From Cyanobacteriota bacterium (GTDB taxonomy: Bacteria > Cyanobacteriota > Cyanobacteriia > CACIAM-69d): 64,000 bases of DNA. The notes under the pieces are model-generated. The model did not search any database and had not been told where the DNA came from. It saw only the letters and a program-made list of their open reading frames with translations. The DNA lies in the NCBI GenBank assembly GCA_022402445.1, contig JAKRSF010000013.1:124001-188000 (forward strand), written 5' to 3'. This document shows positions 16,410 to 25,494 of the stretch, piece by piece. Every line of letters starts with the position of its first letter. Position 1 is the first letter of the stretch. Both the position numbers and the translations under genes were made by a program.

Positions 16410-17882
16410 CTACGATCGCCGCCGCAGCCGCACCGCAAAAAAGCCATCCATCTGCCAGCGGTGGGGCCAGATTTCTAGACAACCCTCCTCGGTGCAAAAG
16501 GGCGCGAGGGGCGAATCCGCCGGGGGCACTTCAATCTCCCAGTTGGGATGCTGGTCTAAAAATTCCCGCACGATCGCCCCATTCTCCGGCCCATGGATTG
16601 TGCAGGTGGCATAGACCGCCACGCCGCCGGGGCGCACCCAGTCCGCCGCCCGGGCCAGTAGCTGCCGCTGCAACGTCACAATTTCCGCCACCGTCGCCGG
16701 GGTCTGTCGCCAGCGGGCATCGGCGCGGCGGTGCAGCGTCCCCAACCCGGAACAGGGCACATCCAACAGCAGGCGATCGCACACCGTCGGAATCGGCTCA
16801 TCCCCATCCACGGCGGCGGGCAACGGCACCCCCGCGCGGCAGTCGGCAGTGGCGGCGCGGATCGAGGTTAACCCCAGGCGTTTGACGCTCTGGCGCAATT
16901 TCTTGAGGCGCGACGTGGTGCGATCAAGCGCCCACACCCGCCCGCGATCGCCCATCCGTTCAGCGATGTGGGTAGTTTTGCCCCCCGGTGCCGCGCAGGC
17001 GTCAATGATCGTCTCCTCCGGCTGGGGATCCAACAGCCAGGTCACCAACTGGGCACTGCCATCCTGCACGCTCCAGGCCCCGTCCGTGAATCCCGGCAGC
17101 CGCGCGATCGCGGACTCCTGCACCCCCACCTCCTCCCCGCGATCGATCTCGCCGCCCAACTTTTCTAGGCGAATGGCATCGGGCACCGCCCCCAACGGCT
17201 GGGCCACCGCCCCCACCGATCGCAGCCGCTCCAGCAACTCCGTCGGCTCCGCCCGCAGACGATTCACCCGCAAATCCAAACTCGGGGACCGGTCAAACCA
17301 CTGGCAAAGCTGCTCCGTCTCCCCAAAACCCAGGCGCTCAATCCACTGCTCAATGATCCAATTGGGAAAGCTGTAGCGCACCCCCAGGCGATCAACCGGA
17401 TCCGCCGGCAGGGCAAAGCCAAACCGCTGGCCCGAGGCCGTCTGCTGGCGGGCGTAGCTGCGCAACATGCCATTGACGACCCCCGTGAGGCCCCGCAGGC
17501 GATTGTGCTTCGCCAGGTCCACCGTGGTATCCACCGCCGCTGAGGGGGGCACCCGATCTAAAAAGGCCAGTTGATACAGCCCCAAATGCAGCAGGGTACG
17601 AAAATCCGGCGACTGCTGCTGGGCACTCTTGCGGCCGAGGCCATCGAGGAGGGCATCGAGCGATCGCATCCGGCGGGTGCAGCCATAGACCAGCTCCGTC
17701 ACGAAGCGGCGATCTTCAGGACTGAGGGAGCGATGTTTCCGCAACGCCCGGTCGAGGGCCACGTCGGCATAGGTGCCGCGATGGATGGCCCGCAGGGTGA
17801 GGAAGGCAACTTGTCGGGCGCTAGGGGGCAAGGGATCTGGCGTCAACGGTCTTGTTTGTACAAAAACATATCCACCGGTCAT
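16410..17882 (-). CDS. rsmB: 16S rRNA (cytosine(967)-C5)-methyltransferase RsmB
   Basis: A 490-residue protein with an N-terminal NusB-like RNA-binding domain (SARQVAFLTLRAIHRGTYADVALDRALRK ... LVYGCTRRMRSLDALL) and a C-terminal RNA m5C methyltransferase domain. SAM motif I is IIDACAAPGGKTTHIAERMGDRGRVWALDRT. The two catalytic cysteines are in LLLDVPCSGLGTLHRRADARW (motif IV) and VYATCTIHGPENG (motif VI). It methylates C967 of 16S rRNA in E. coli. The N-terminus before SARQVAF is longer than needed, so the start could be internal. It converges on the CHAT gene with 30 bases between stops. Confidence 0.94.
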   Translation of the reverse strand: MTGGYVFVQTRPLTPDPLPPSARQVAFLTLRAIHRGTYADVALDRALRKHRSLSPEDRRFVTELVYGCTRRMRSLDALLDGLGRKSAQQQSPDFRTLLHLGLYQLAFLDRVPPSAAVDTTVDLAKHNRLRGLTGVVNGMLRSYARQQTASGQRFGFALPADPVDRLGVRYSFPNWIIEQWIERLGFGETEQLCQWFDRSPSLDLRVNRLRAEPTELLERLRSVGAVAQPLGAVPDAIRLEKLGGEIDRGEEVGVQESAIARLPGFTDGAWSVQDGSAQLVTWLLDPQPEETIIDACAAPGGKTTHIAERMGDRGRVWALDRTTSRLKKLRQSVKRLGLTSIRAATADCRAGVPLPAAVDGDEPIPTVCDRLLLDVPCSGLGTLHRRADARWRQTPATVAEIVTLQRQLLARAADWVRPGGVAVYATCTIHGPENGAIVREFLDQHPNWEIEVPPADSPLAPFCTEEGCLEIWPHRWQMDGFFAVRLRRRS

Positions 17883-17950
17883 GATATCGGGCGATCGCCG
17901 CCCGCGATCGCTTCCCGCCGGAAAGGCTCCCCCAGGCCCGGTCCGTGGGC

Positions 17951-18928
17951 CTAATTTCCTGCGTTAGTTCCTGCGTTAGTGCCTGCGCTGATGCCTTCAC
18001 CGGTGCCTTCGTCAGGGACCACCGGTTGCAGGGGCAGTTCGGCGGCGCGGGTCAGGAAGGCGCGGGTGGGGTCGGGTTGCTCCTCGGTGCCGGTGGGGAA
18101 GTTGGCCGCCAGCCGCTCCAGTAGGGTGCGCCATTCCACCGCGATCGCCGGATCGTCCGGATTCGCCTGTTGCCACTCTAGAAACACCGCCAGCAGATCA
18201 TTCCATAACCCTTCCTGGGCATAGATCAAGGCGCGATCGCGCGGCCCCGCCGCCCCCTCCAGGGCATTGACCACCGCCGTATCCAACGCCACCGGATAGA
18301 GTAAACCCTCCTCCTGCTTCACGGTCCAATCCGCCGTGAGGGGATCGAGGCAGGCGCTCTGGACCGTCCCCTGGACCACCTGCTCCGGCGTCAGGGCGAT
18401 GGGTTTGCCGTCATACTCCTGCGGGATGGCTAGGGTATAAATGCCGCCCTTGCCCTTGGTCTGCACCTGGGTGCGATAGATCACTTCGGCGGTTTCGCGA
18501 TTGCTCAGGGTGAAGCGTACGGTCACCTCGCGATCGGGCACATGGAGATAAAACACCGGGCGATCGGCGCGGATGCGGCTGTAGCCATATTCAAACGTTT
18601 CCCCCGCCGCATCCATGGCGCTGAACTTGGGCAGCATCAGGGTGGCGCATTGCTCGGAGCCCCGGGTGGCTCCCCCTTCGGTGCGGCGCGGTGCCCCCAC
18701 GGGACCCGGTGGCCGGAAATTCCCGCCGGTGATGGCCTCTAACCCCTGGGCGGGGGTGGGGGCCAGCAGCCGGAGACTGGCCCCGGCGGTGGCGGTGGCC
18801 CCCAGGGCATCCTTCGGCCCCTGGGCCACGGCGACAGCGGGGGAAAGGCCGACCGTTGCGAGGGTGGCGATCGCGGCGATCGCCCCCAAACCTAAAACCA
18901 TTCGGGAAGCTTGCATCGATATGTCCAT
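17951..18928 (-). CDS. DUF928 family exported protein
   Basis: About 325 residues from the ATG at 18928. The frame is open up to 19132, but the upstream part has no resemblance, and a signal peptide starts here (MQASRMVLGLGAIAAIATLATVG, with AVAVAQG as the likely cleavage region). The core carries the DUF928 pattern: GNFRPPGPVGAPRRTEGGATRG, PVFYLHVPD and VIYRTQVQTKGKGGIYTLAIP, then the C-terminal DLLAVFLEWQQANPDDPAIAVEWRTLLE. The family is largely cyanobacterial, of unknown function, and often found next to CHAT-TPR and CHASE2 genes. The C-terminus is a short GTNAGTNAGN repeat. It is separated from CHAT-TPR only by rsmB, on the opposite strand. Confidence 0.85.
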   Translation of the reverse strand: MDISMQASRMVLGLGAIAAIATLATVGLSPAVAVAQGPKDALGATATAGASLRLLAPTPAQGLEAITGGNFRPPGPVGAPRRTEGGATRGSEQCATLMLPKFSAMDAAGETFEYGYSRIRADRPVFYLHVPDREVTVRFTLSNRETAEVIYRTQVQTKGKGGIYTLAIPQEYDGKPIALTPEQVVQGTVQSACLDPLTADWTVKQEEGLLYPVALDTAVVNALEGAAGPRDRALIYAQEGLWNDLLAVFLEWQQANPDDPAIAVEWRTLLERLAANFPTGTEEQPDPTRAFLTRAAELPLQPVVPDEGTGEGISAGTNAGTNAGN

Positions 18929-19483
18929 CCATCTAAACCCCCTAGGGCGTAGGGAACCGGCTGGGCGGAACCATGGGGCGATCAAGGCACCGGGCCTAAC
19001 CCCATCTTGGCGAACCCCATCGCCTAACCTCGATCCCCATAGGGCCGATCTATAGGTTTGGAGACGTGGCGATCGCCCCAGGGTTTCGCAAATTCCACCC
19101 AACCCGTCACCCTTCCCGAAGGGCAAACTCACTCAATTGCTTTCATTCCTAGGCAACCCGGACGGTTTTCATCCGAGAGTTCGGACAATTACGTCGTCGT
19201 CCACCCCCGCAGGCCGGGGGCACAGCGATCGCGATCTCGCCACCATCACGGCGGGCGGCACCCCTGCTCCAGTTCTACAAAATTCTACGAACGTTCAGCA
19301 ATGGTCCCCGGACTGGGGCACTCCTCCAGGTGTCCCCACCGATTCGCGCCTATGGCTACAGTTAAAGCGGCGAGACTATCCTAAGATTTACGACGCCCAA
19401 AACCAGAGCCCCGCCCGTTCCGTCGGCGAATTTGCCCCGGTTTTCCTCCCTGCCTCTGCCACCCCTTCGTCACCCCTTTGCCC
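18929..19483. other. Divergent intergenic region, no gene supported
   Basis: Lies between the DUF928 gene (minus) and the transglutaminase gene (plus). Long open frames in it are shadows. It contains a HIP1 site and GC-rich inverted words (CCCCCGCAGGCCGGGGG at about 19204-19220) but no convincing terminator or RNA gene. Confidence 0.45.
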
Positions 19484-21247
19484 ATGCATCCCGACGCCAC
19501 CGTTCCTAGCGATCGCCCCGCCCGCCCTGAACGCCCCGTCACCCACCCAAACCGCCGCCCCCTGGGGCCGCCGCGTCGCCTGCTGCGCCCCATTGGAGCC
19601 TATGCGATCCAGGGTCTTGCCTTTTGGAATGGTTTCGCGATCGCCCTGGATTCCGTGCGCGGTCAACTGTTGCGCTTGGAACTGGATGACGACAGCGCCA
19701 CCGTACTCAATCCCTACAACGCCAGCGCCTTCATGGACGCCACCAGCATCGCCCTGTCGCCGCCGGAGGAGGGGGAAACGGCCCCAACCCTCTGGCTGGT
19801 GCGCGATCGCGACGTGTATTGGTGCAGCCTGTCGAACCTGGTGCCGCAGCATTTTGGCAGCTTGCCCTACGACGCGGACGGGGTAGCCGTGTGGAAATCC
19901 ACCGTGTATGTATCGTCGCGGCAGGCGGGCTATATCTACGCCTTCAGCCGGGACACGGGCCGCCAAATCACCCGGTTCTACGCCCCCGGCATTGGCCGCG
20001 AAAATCTGGTGGCCCACGGGGAAAACCTCTGGGTGAGCGATGAGCTGGAGCAGACGATCTATTGCCTCGATCGCGCCACCGGGGATCTGCGCTTTAGCGT
20101 GATGGCCCCCCACGAGTCCCCCACGGCCCTGGCGTTCTATGAGCCGCCGGAGGGGGGAGAGAGCACCCTGTATGTGTCCTACGCCGCCGAGGAGCCCTAC
20201 ATCCGCGATGATCCCAATGCGGAGGATCCCCTACAGTTGTCCTTCCGCGATCGCACCTTCATCCACGCCCTCGACTATTCCTATAACGAAGCGGGGCGCT
20301 ATGCCCTCTCCAATGGCTACCTGGTGGAAATGTTCTACGTCGAGGAAATTGCCCCCCTCGATGCGGTGGACTTTTCTAAGGTGCAAAACCTGGAGTGGCG
20401 CATTGCCCTGCCGTCGAATACCGATCGCCAAAAGGTCCGCTCCGTAGAACCGGTGGGCATTCCCTTCGAGGAGGAGATCGAGGATGGCCAGCGGGTGGCG
20501 GTGTTCCGCTTCCCCAGTTTGCAGGCGGGGGAGGGGCGGCTGTTTGGCTGGAAGGCGATCGTCGAGGTGCGCGGCATTCGCTATCATCTGACCCCTCGCG
20601 ACGCGGAAAGCCTGGATCGGGAACCGCTGCCGGAGGGCTATGGCGATCGCTACCTGGTGGATAACGACGATTTGGCGATGGACAATCCCACGGTGATCGC
20701 GGCGGCGCGGGAGGCGGTGGGCCGCGAGACCAATGGCCTGCGGCGGATGCTGGCGATTCGCAATTATGTGTACGATCGCCTGTCCTATCGCCTCTGTGCC
20801 CGCATTGAAACGCCGGATCTGGTGCTAGAGCGCGGCACGGGGTCCTGTGGGGAATATGTGGGGGTGCTGCTGGCGATGGCGCGGCTCAATGGCATTGCCT
20901 GCCGCACGGTGGGCCGCTACAAGTGTCCGGGGCCGGGCGATCGCGTTCAGGTGCCCCTGCATCCGGACTATAACCACGTGTGGCTTGAGTTTTATCTGCC
21001 CGGTTTTGGCTGGCTGCCGATGGAGTCGAACCCGGACGATATCCAGGAGGGCGGCCCCTATCCGACGCGCTATTTCATGGGGCTGCCCTGGAACCATGTG
21101 GAAATTGCCAAGGGGATTCGCTTCCAGGGGCTGCGGGTGGAGGGGGTGCCGCCGGAGGGGATTTCCGTGGGCGATCTGGCGATGAATCATGTTCGGTTTA
21201 GGATTCTAGAGGAATTGCCCCCCTTCGGGAGTGATGGGCTGACCTGA
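19484..21247 (+). CDS. Beta-propeller - transglutaminase-like cysteine peptidase fusion
   Basis: About 587 residues from the ATG at 19484. Residues about 30-270 are short beta-propeller blades of the SMP-30/NHL type, such as GLAFWNGFAIALDSVRGQLLRLELDDD, GVAVWKSTVYVSSRQAGYIYAFSRDTGR and ENLWVSDELEQTIYCLDRATGDLRFS. Residues about 280-400 include a linker of unknown fold. Residues about 410-540 are a transglutaminase-like domain with the catalytic triad C455 (RGTGSCGEYVG), H498 (DYNHVWLEFY) and N516/D518 (ESNPDD). The first half has no signal peptide. Transglutaminase-like proteins of this kind are usually peptidases or amide-transfer enzymes. The substrate is not known, and the propeller probably presents it. 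It is followed closely by a HAD phosphatase gene. Confidence 0.85.
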   Translation: MHPDATVPSDRPARPERPVTHPNRRPLGPPRRLLRPIGAYAIQGLAFWNGFAIALDSVRGQLLRLELDDDSATVLNPYNASAFMDATSIALSPPEEGETAPTLWLVRDRDVYWCSLSNLVPQHFGSLPYDADGVAVWKSTVYVSSRQAGYIYAFSRDTGRQITRFYAPGIGRENLVAHGENLWVSDELEQTIYCLDRATGDLRFSVMAPHESPTALAFYEPPEGGESTLYVSYAAEEPYIRDDPNAEDPLQLSFRDRTFIHALDYSYNEAGRYALSNGYLVEMFYVEEIAPLDAVDFSKVQNLEWRIALPSNTDRQKVRSVEPVGIPFEEEIEDGQRVAVFRFPSLQAGEGRLFGWKAIVEVRGIRYHLTPRDAESLDREPLPEGYGDRYLVDNDDLAMDNPTVIAAAREAVGRETNGLRRMLAIRNYVYDRLSYRLCARIETPDLVLERGTGSCGEYVGVLLAMARLNGIACRTVGRYKCPGPGDRVQVPLHPDYNHVWLEFYLPGFGWLPMESNPDDIQEGGPYPTRYFMGLPWNHVEIAKGIRFQGLRVEGVPPEGISVGDLAMNHVRFRILEELPPFGSDGLT

Positions 21248-21311
21248 GGCGATGGCGCGATCGCGATCGCGGGTCCGGGGCGCACCGGGGGGCGGCTTAG
21301 CTGGGGGTTTC

Positions 21312-22004
21312 ATGGTTGCCTACCGCCCGATTGGGGCTGCGATCTACGATCTCGATGGATTGCTGCTGGATACGGAGTCGATTAATGAGACGGTGAATCG
21401 GCTGATTGCTGAGCGCCATGGCTGCCCCTACGATCCAGCGGTGAAGCGGCGGGTGGCGGGGCGTGATGCGGTGGCGTCGGCGGAGATTTTAGTGGCGGCG
21501 CTGCGGCTACCCCTGACGGCGGCGGAGTTTTTGCGGCAGCGGCGGGCGGCGATCGCGGCGATGAATCCCTATGCGGCTCCGATGGCGGGGGCGGTGGAAC
21601 TGACGCGCCATCTCCACGGCCATGGCATCCCCCAGGCGATCGCCACGAGTTCCACGCGCTATCCGTTTGATTGGAAAAGTGCGCCCCATGGGGACTGGTT
21701 TGGGGTGTTTCGGGAAGTGGTCCTGCGGGACGATCCGGCGGTGACGGCGGGCAAACCTGCCCCGGATTTATTTCTGATTGCGGCCGAGCGGTTGGGGGTG
21801 GCTCCGCAAGACTGCCTGGTATTTGAAGATTCCGTGGCGGGGGTGGAGGCAGCGATCGCGGCGGGGATGGTGGCGATCGCGGTGCCCAGCCCGGACGCGG
21901 ATTTTGGCGACTATGGCGACGCGGCCCTCACCCTAAACTCCCTGACGGCCTTTGATCCGGCACCCTGGGGTCTGCCCCCCTGGCCGAGATCGCTCAATTT
22001 TTAG
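21312..22004 (+). CDS. HAD-superfamily hydrolase (GS1/HDHD1-like phosphatase)
   Basis: About 230 residues from the ATG at 21312; an ATG at 21252 would add 20 Arg/Gly-rich residues of no family likeness. Motif I is AAIYDLDGLLLDTE with both nucleophile-pair aspartates, motif II is AIATSS, motif III the Lys of VTAGKPAPDLFLIAAERLG, and motif IV is CLVFEDSVAGVEAAIAAGM. The cap between residues about 20 and 90 is of the helical C1 type. Relatives dephosphorylate sugar phosphates or pseudouridine 5'-phosphate. The substrate cannot be chosen from sequence. It lies 64 bases behind the transglutaminase gene and could share its transcript. Confidence 0.9.
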   Translation: MVAYRPIGAAIYDLDGLLLDTESINETVNRLIAERHGCPYDPAVKRRVAGRDAVASAEILVAALRLPLTAAEFLRQRRAAIAAMNPYAAPMAGAVELTRHLHGHGIPQAIATSSTRYPFDWKSAPHGDWFGVFREVVLRDDPAVTAGKPAPDLFLIAAERLGVAPQDCLVFEDSVAGVEAAIAAGMVAIAVPSPDADFGDYGDAALTLNSLTAFDPAPWGLPPWPRSLNF

Positions 22005-22040
22005 CAAGTTCTAGAAAATTCCAGGAAATTCCAGGAAATT

Positions 22041-22760
22041 CTAGGATCCCAGGTCGCGCCCGAGACTATCGCCCAGCTTGTCGGCGATGCTTTCGATCCA
22101 GCGTTCGTCCTGGTTGGTGTAGCTGCGCGGTAGGTTCGCCCCCAGCACCAGCACGCCGCGATCGCCCACCGGCTGCACGATGATGCCCTGGATATTCTCG
22201 GGCAAATAATCAAACTCAATGCGGCCCGGATATTTCTTGGCATCCACCAGATAGACCGGTCGCCCCGTTTCCAGAACCCGCCGCGCGATCGCCCCCGGTT
22301 TAATCGAAGGTAGAGGACTTTTTTGCGCTAGATCCCCATCCGTTTCTACTGACGGAACCGGCAAAATTCCGCGCTGCAACAGGGTTTGGCCCCCCGTCCC
22401 CGTCCCATCATCCCAATAGAGCACCACGGATTTCGTCACCGTGTGGGTCAGCAGCACATGGCTCGCCCAGGCCAGCTCCGTCTTGAGGCGATCGCCCAGC
22501 CCCTCCGCCAGATCAAACCGCTGCACCCCCACCAACTCCACCGCCTCCGGCGGCAAGGGCCGCGCCTGACGCCACAGCGCCCCCGTCAGCAGCAAAATCG
22601 CGCAGGCAATCACCCCTACCGCATCCGATCGCGCCTGCCAATCCGTAATTGCGGGCGTCAGGACACGGTTGACCATCAGCACGGTCCCCGCCAACATGCC
22701 CACCGCGATCGGCAACGCCTGTAACCACCGCTCCGTCGGAGCCTGCCGCCAATTCGTCAT
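22041..22760 (-). CDS. Cofactor assembly of complex C subunit B (CCB2/CCB4 family)
   Basis: A 239-residue protein with two N-terminal membrane helices (LPIAVGMLAGTVLMVN and AVGVIACAILLLTGAL) and a soluble GAF-like C-terminal domain (SVVLYWDDGTGTGGQTLLQRGIL ... GAIARRVLETGRPVYLVDAKKYPGRIEFDYLPENIQGIIVQPVGDRGVLVLGANLPRSYT). This layout is that of the plant CCB2/CCB4 proteins. With CCB1 and CCB3 they attach haem ci covalently to cytochrome b6 of the b6f complex. Cyanobacteria encode a single CCB2/4-like protein. The gene converges on the HAD gene and its promoter side faces a small inverted-repeat element. Confidence 0.8.
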   Translation of the reverse strand: MTNWRQAPTERWLQALPIAVGMLAGTVLMVNRVLTPAITDWQARSDAVGVIACAILLLTGALWRQARPLPPEAVELVGVQRFDLAEGLGDRLKTELAWASHVLLTHTVTKSVVLYWDDGTGTGGQTLLQRGILPVPSVETDGDLAQKSPLPSIKPGAIARRVLETGRPVYLVDAKKYPGRIEFDYLPENIQGIIVQPVGDRGVLVLGANLPRSYTNQDERWIESIADKLGDSLGRDLGS

Positions 22761-22803
22761 GCCATGCCGTTAATGAATGCTCGATCTGAATCAATCAAAA
22801 ACG

Positions 22804-22983
22804 GTAGGCTGCGTTCGCCACCGTTTCAATCCACCGCACCGTTGCCACTGCGAACGCACCGCACCCTATCACCATCACCGATCTGTTTTGCTGGGGAGCG
22901 CGATCGCGATGAACTTAACCGGGGCGGTGCGTTCGGAGTAGAGAAATGGTCGTGGGAGCTAAGCCGTACCGAACGCACCCTAC
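22804..22983. repeat. MITE-like element with nested inverted repeats
   Basis: Outer ends are GTAGGCTGCGTTCG (22804-22817) and CGAACGCACCCTAC (22970-22983), inverted with one mismatch in 14. Inside, CGAACGCACCGC (22851-22862) and GCGGTGCGTTCG (22924-22935) are a perfect 12-base inverted pair. The core octamer TGCGTTCG thus occurs four times in alternating orientation. The element is 180 bases long, has no open frame of note, and ends on the base just before the rpaB stop codon. Confidence 0.8.
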
Positions 22984-23715
22984 CTAGACTTCGCCGGACT
23001 CTAGGATGCGCTGGAATAGGTAGCCCGTCCCCCGCGCCGTCAGAATCAGCTCCGGATTGCTCGGATCCTCCTCCAGCTTCGCCCGCAGCCGGGAAATATG
23101 CACATCCACCACCCGCGTATCCACATGGCGCTCCGGCGTGTAGCCCCACACATCCTGCAAAATCTCCGATCGCGAGAACGGCTCCCCCGATCGCGACACC
23201 AGCAGCTCCAGCAGGCTAAACTCCATCCCCGTCAGCCGGATCCGCTCATCCCCCTTATAAACCTGGCGCTTATTGGTATCAATGCGGATATTGCCCACCT
23301 GGATCACCCCAGAACTGGGAATCCCCGACGCACCGCCCTTATCCACCCGGCGCAGCACCGACCGGATCCGCGCCTCCAACTCCTTCGGCGAAAAGGGCTT
23401 GACCACATAGTCATCCGCCCCCAACTCCAGGCCCGTGATGCGATCGGCCACATCCCCCAGGGCCGTCAGCATAATGATCGGGATGTCCGACTCCTTGCGT
23501 AATTCCTGGCAGACGCCGTAGCCATCGAGCTTGGGCATCATCACATCCAACACCACCAAATCCGGGGTTGCCTTGCGGAAGGTCTCTAGGGCCTCCTCGC
23601 CGTCCGCCGCCGTCACGACTTCGTAGCCGATCATGGACAGCCGTGTTTCGAGGATGCGACGAATACTGGCCTCATCATCAACAACCAGGATTTTTTCCTT
23701 ATGGCTCTCCAACAC
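22984..23715 (-). CDS. rpaB: Response regulator RpaB (OmpR family)
   Basis: A 243-residue two-domain regulator. The receiver domain has the acidic pair VVDDE, the phospho-acceptor D57 (LVVLDVMMPKLDGYG) and the Lys of YVVKPFSPKEL. The C-terminal winged helix is FSLLELLVSRSGEPFSRSEILQDVWGY ... RVVDVHISRLRAKLEEDPSNPELILTARGTGYLF. The sequence is nearly identical in pattern to RpaB/Ycf27 of other cyanobacteria and red plastids. RpaB binds HLR1 sites, represses high-light genes and activates photosystem I genes in low light. An HLR1-like site occurs in this window at 46736-46753. It is divergent from radA, as in several cyanobacteria. Its terminator side abuts a MITE-like element. Confidence 0.96.
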   Translation of the reverse strand: MLESHKEKILVVDDEASIRRILETRLSMIGYEVVTAADGEEALETFRKATPDLVVLDVMMPKLDGYGVCQELRKESDIPIIMLTALGDVADRITGLELGADDYVVKPFSPKELEARIRSVLRRVDKGGASGIPSSGVIQVGNIRIDTNKRQVYKGDERIRLTGMEFSLLELLVSRSGEPFSRSEILQDVWGYTPERHVDTRVVDVHISRLRAKLEEDPSNPELILTARGTGYLFQRILESGEV

Positions 23716-23934
23716 CTGACCCCCTTTTTCTCGCCGTTTTGAATTGTTATGTTTCGTACCATATTGTTCTGGCCGATACCTGAATCATAAACCCAGAAAA
23801 GGCTTGCCCATTCAGCGCGATCGCGTTTTTGGGGTTTTACGGGGCAATTGCAATAGTTGCAATAGTTGTTAATGTTTTTTAGGGGTTTGTAACGTTCCTT
23901 TTCAGAATTGACGGCATTGGGGGCTTGGGTGGCG

Positions 23935-25494
23935 ATGGGGAAGGTGAAGACGCGGCATGTCTGCAATGCGTGCGGGGCGGAGTCGCCCCAGTGGTTTGGG
24001 CGCTGTCCGGGGTGTGGGGCGTGGGGATCGCTGATCGAGGAGGTGGTCCCGACGGCGATCGAGGCGGGGCCGGGGCGGGCGGGGGCTGCAACGTCTCGAT
24101 CGCGCAGTTCTGGCCCCTCTGCTCCGGCGCGGGCGTTGGCGGCGCAACCGTTGGCGGCGGTGACCTTGCGATCGCGATCGCGGCTGCCGTCGGGGTTTGG
24201 GGAGCTCGATCGGGTGCTGGGGGGTGGTTTGGTGCCGGGTTCCCTGGTGCTGGTGGGGGGCGATCCGGGCATTGGTAAGTCAACGTTGCTGCTCCAGACG
24301 GCGCGATCGTTGGCGGCGCGATCGCGGGTGCTCTATGTCTGCGCGGAGGAGTCGGCCCAGCAGGTGAAGCTCCGGGCCATGCGCCTGGGGAGTCCGGCCC
24401 CCCAAATTCCAGAACTGGACTCGGATCCGGAGCTAGAGCTCGATCAAGATCCAGAGCCGGAGCCGGAGCCGGATGGGGAACTGCGATCGGTCAACGCTAC
24501 GCCCAACGCCGCCCCCCAGGATTTGTATCTGCTGGCGGAAACGAATCTGGATCTGATCCTGGCGGAACTGGAGTCCCTGCGCCCGCCCGTGGCGGTGATT
24601 GACAGTATTCAGGCGATTTATTTGCCCGCCATGGCGTCGGCTCCGGGATCCGTGGCGCAAGTGCGCGAATGTACGGCGGCCCTGATGCGGGTGGCGAAAC
24701 GCAGCGAGACGACCCTGCTGATCGTGGGCCATGTGACGAAGGAGGGGGCGATCGCGGGGCCAAAAGTCCTAGAGCATCTCGTGGATACGGTCCTGTACTT
24801 CGAGGGCGATCGCTTTGCCAGTTTCCGGCTGCTGCGATCGGTCAAAAATCGCTTCGGGGCCACCCATGAACTGGGCGTTTTTGAAATGGCCGATGTGGGC
24901 CTGCGGGAGGTGCGGAATCCATCGGCCCTGTTTTTGGGCGGTCGGGATGGGGCCGTGTCCGGCACCGCCGCGATCGTTGCCTGCGAGGGCACCCGGCCCA
25001 TCGTCGCCGAAATCCAAGCCCTCGTGAGCCCCACCAGCTATTCATCACCCCGCCGCACGGCCACCGGCATCGGCCACAATCGCCTGCTGCAAATCCTGGC
25101 GGTCCTGGAAAAACGGGTGGGGGTGCCCCTCTCGCGCCTGGATGCCTATGTGTCCACCTCCGGCGGCCTGACGGTGGAGGAACCGGCGGCGGATTTGGGC
25201 GTTGCGGTGGCGCTGGTGGCGAGTTTCCGCGATCGCCTCGTCGATCCCCATCTGGTGTCCATTGGCGAAGTGGGCCTCGGGGGGCAAATCCGCCCCGTCT
25301 CCCAGCTTGAGGTGCGCCTCAAGGAAGCGGCTAAACTCGGCTTCACCCGCGCCCTAGTACCCAAAGGTCAACCCCTGCGGATCCGTGGCATGGAACTGAT
25401 CCCCGTCACCCGCCTCGTCGATGCGATCGCCACCGCCCTGGCCGGAGCCGCGATCGCCGAACCCCCGCCCGACCGCGATCGCCCCCCCGTATAA
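23935..25494 (+). CDS. radA: DNA repair protein RadA (Sms)
   Basis: About 519 residues from the ATG at 23935; an in-frame TTG at 23908 gives an unlikely extension. The C4 zinc finger CNACGAESPQWFGRCPGCG opens the protein. Walker A is GGDPGIGKST, the RadA-specific KNRFG motif is in RSVKNRFGATHELG, and the C-terminal Lon-like domain runs TSGGLTVEEPAADLGVAVAL ... GEVGLGGQIRPVSQLEVRLKEAAKLGF. RadA drives branch migration in recombinational repair. An acidic, proline-rich insertion of about 40 residues (from IPELDSDPELE to QDLYLL) sits between the Walker A region and the next helix, longer than in most RadA proteins. Confidence 0.95.
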   Translation: MGKVKTRHVCNACGAESPQWFGRCPGCGAWGSLIEEVVPTAIEAGPGRAGAATSRSRSSGPSAPARALAAQPLAAVTLRSRSRLPSGFGELDRVLGGGLVPGSLVLVGGDPGIGKSTLLLQTARSLAARSRVLYVCAEESAQQVKLRAMRLGSPAPQIPELDSDPELELDQDPEPEPEPDGELRSVNATPNAAPQDLYLLAETNLDLILAELESLRPPVAVIDSIQAIYLPAMASAPGSVAQVRECTAALMRVAKRSETTLLIVGHVTKEGAIAGPKVLEHLVDTVLYFEGDRFASFRLLRSVKNRFGATHELGVFEMADVGLREVRNPSALFLGGRDGAVSGTAAIVACEGTRPIVAEIQALVSPTSYSSPRRTATGIGHNRLLQILAVLEKRVGVPLSRLDAYVSTSGGLTVEEPAADLGVAVALVASFRDRLVDPHLVSIGEVGLGGQIRPVSQLEVRLKEAAKLGFTRALVPKGQPLRIRGMELIPVTRLVDAIATALAGAAIAEPPPDRDRPPV

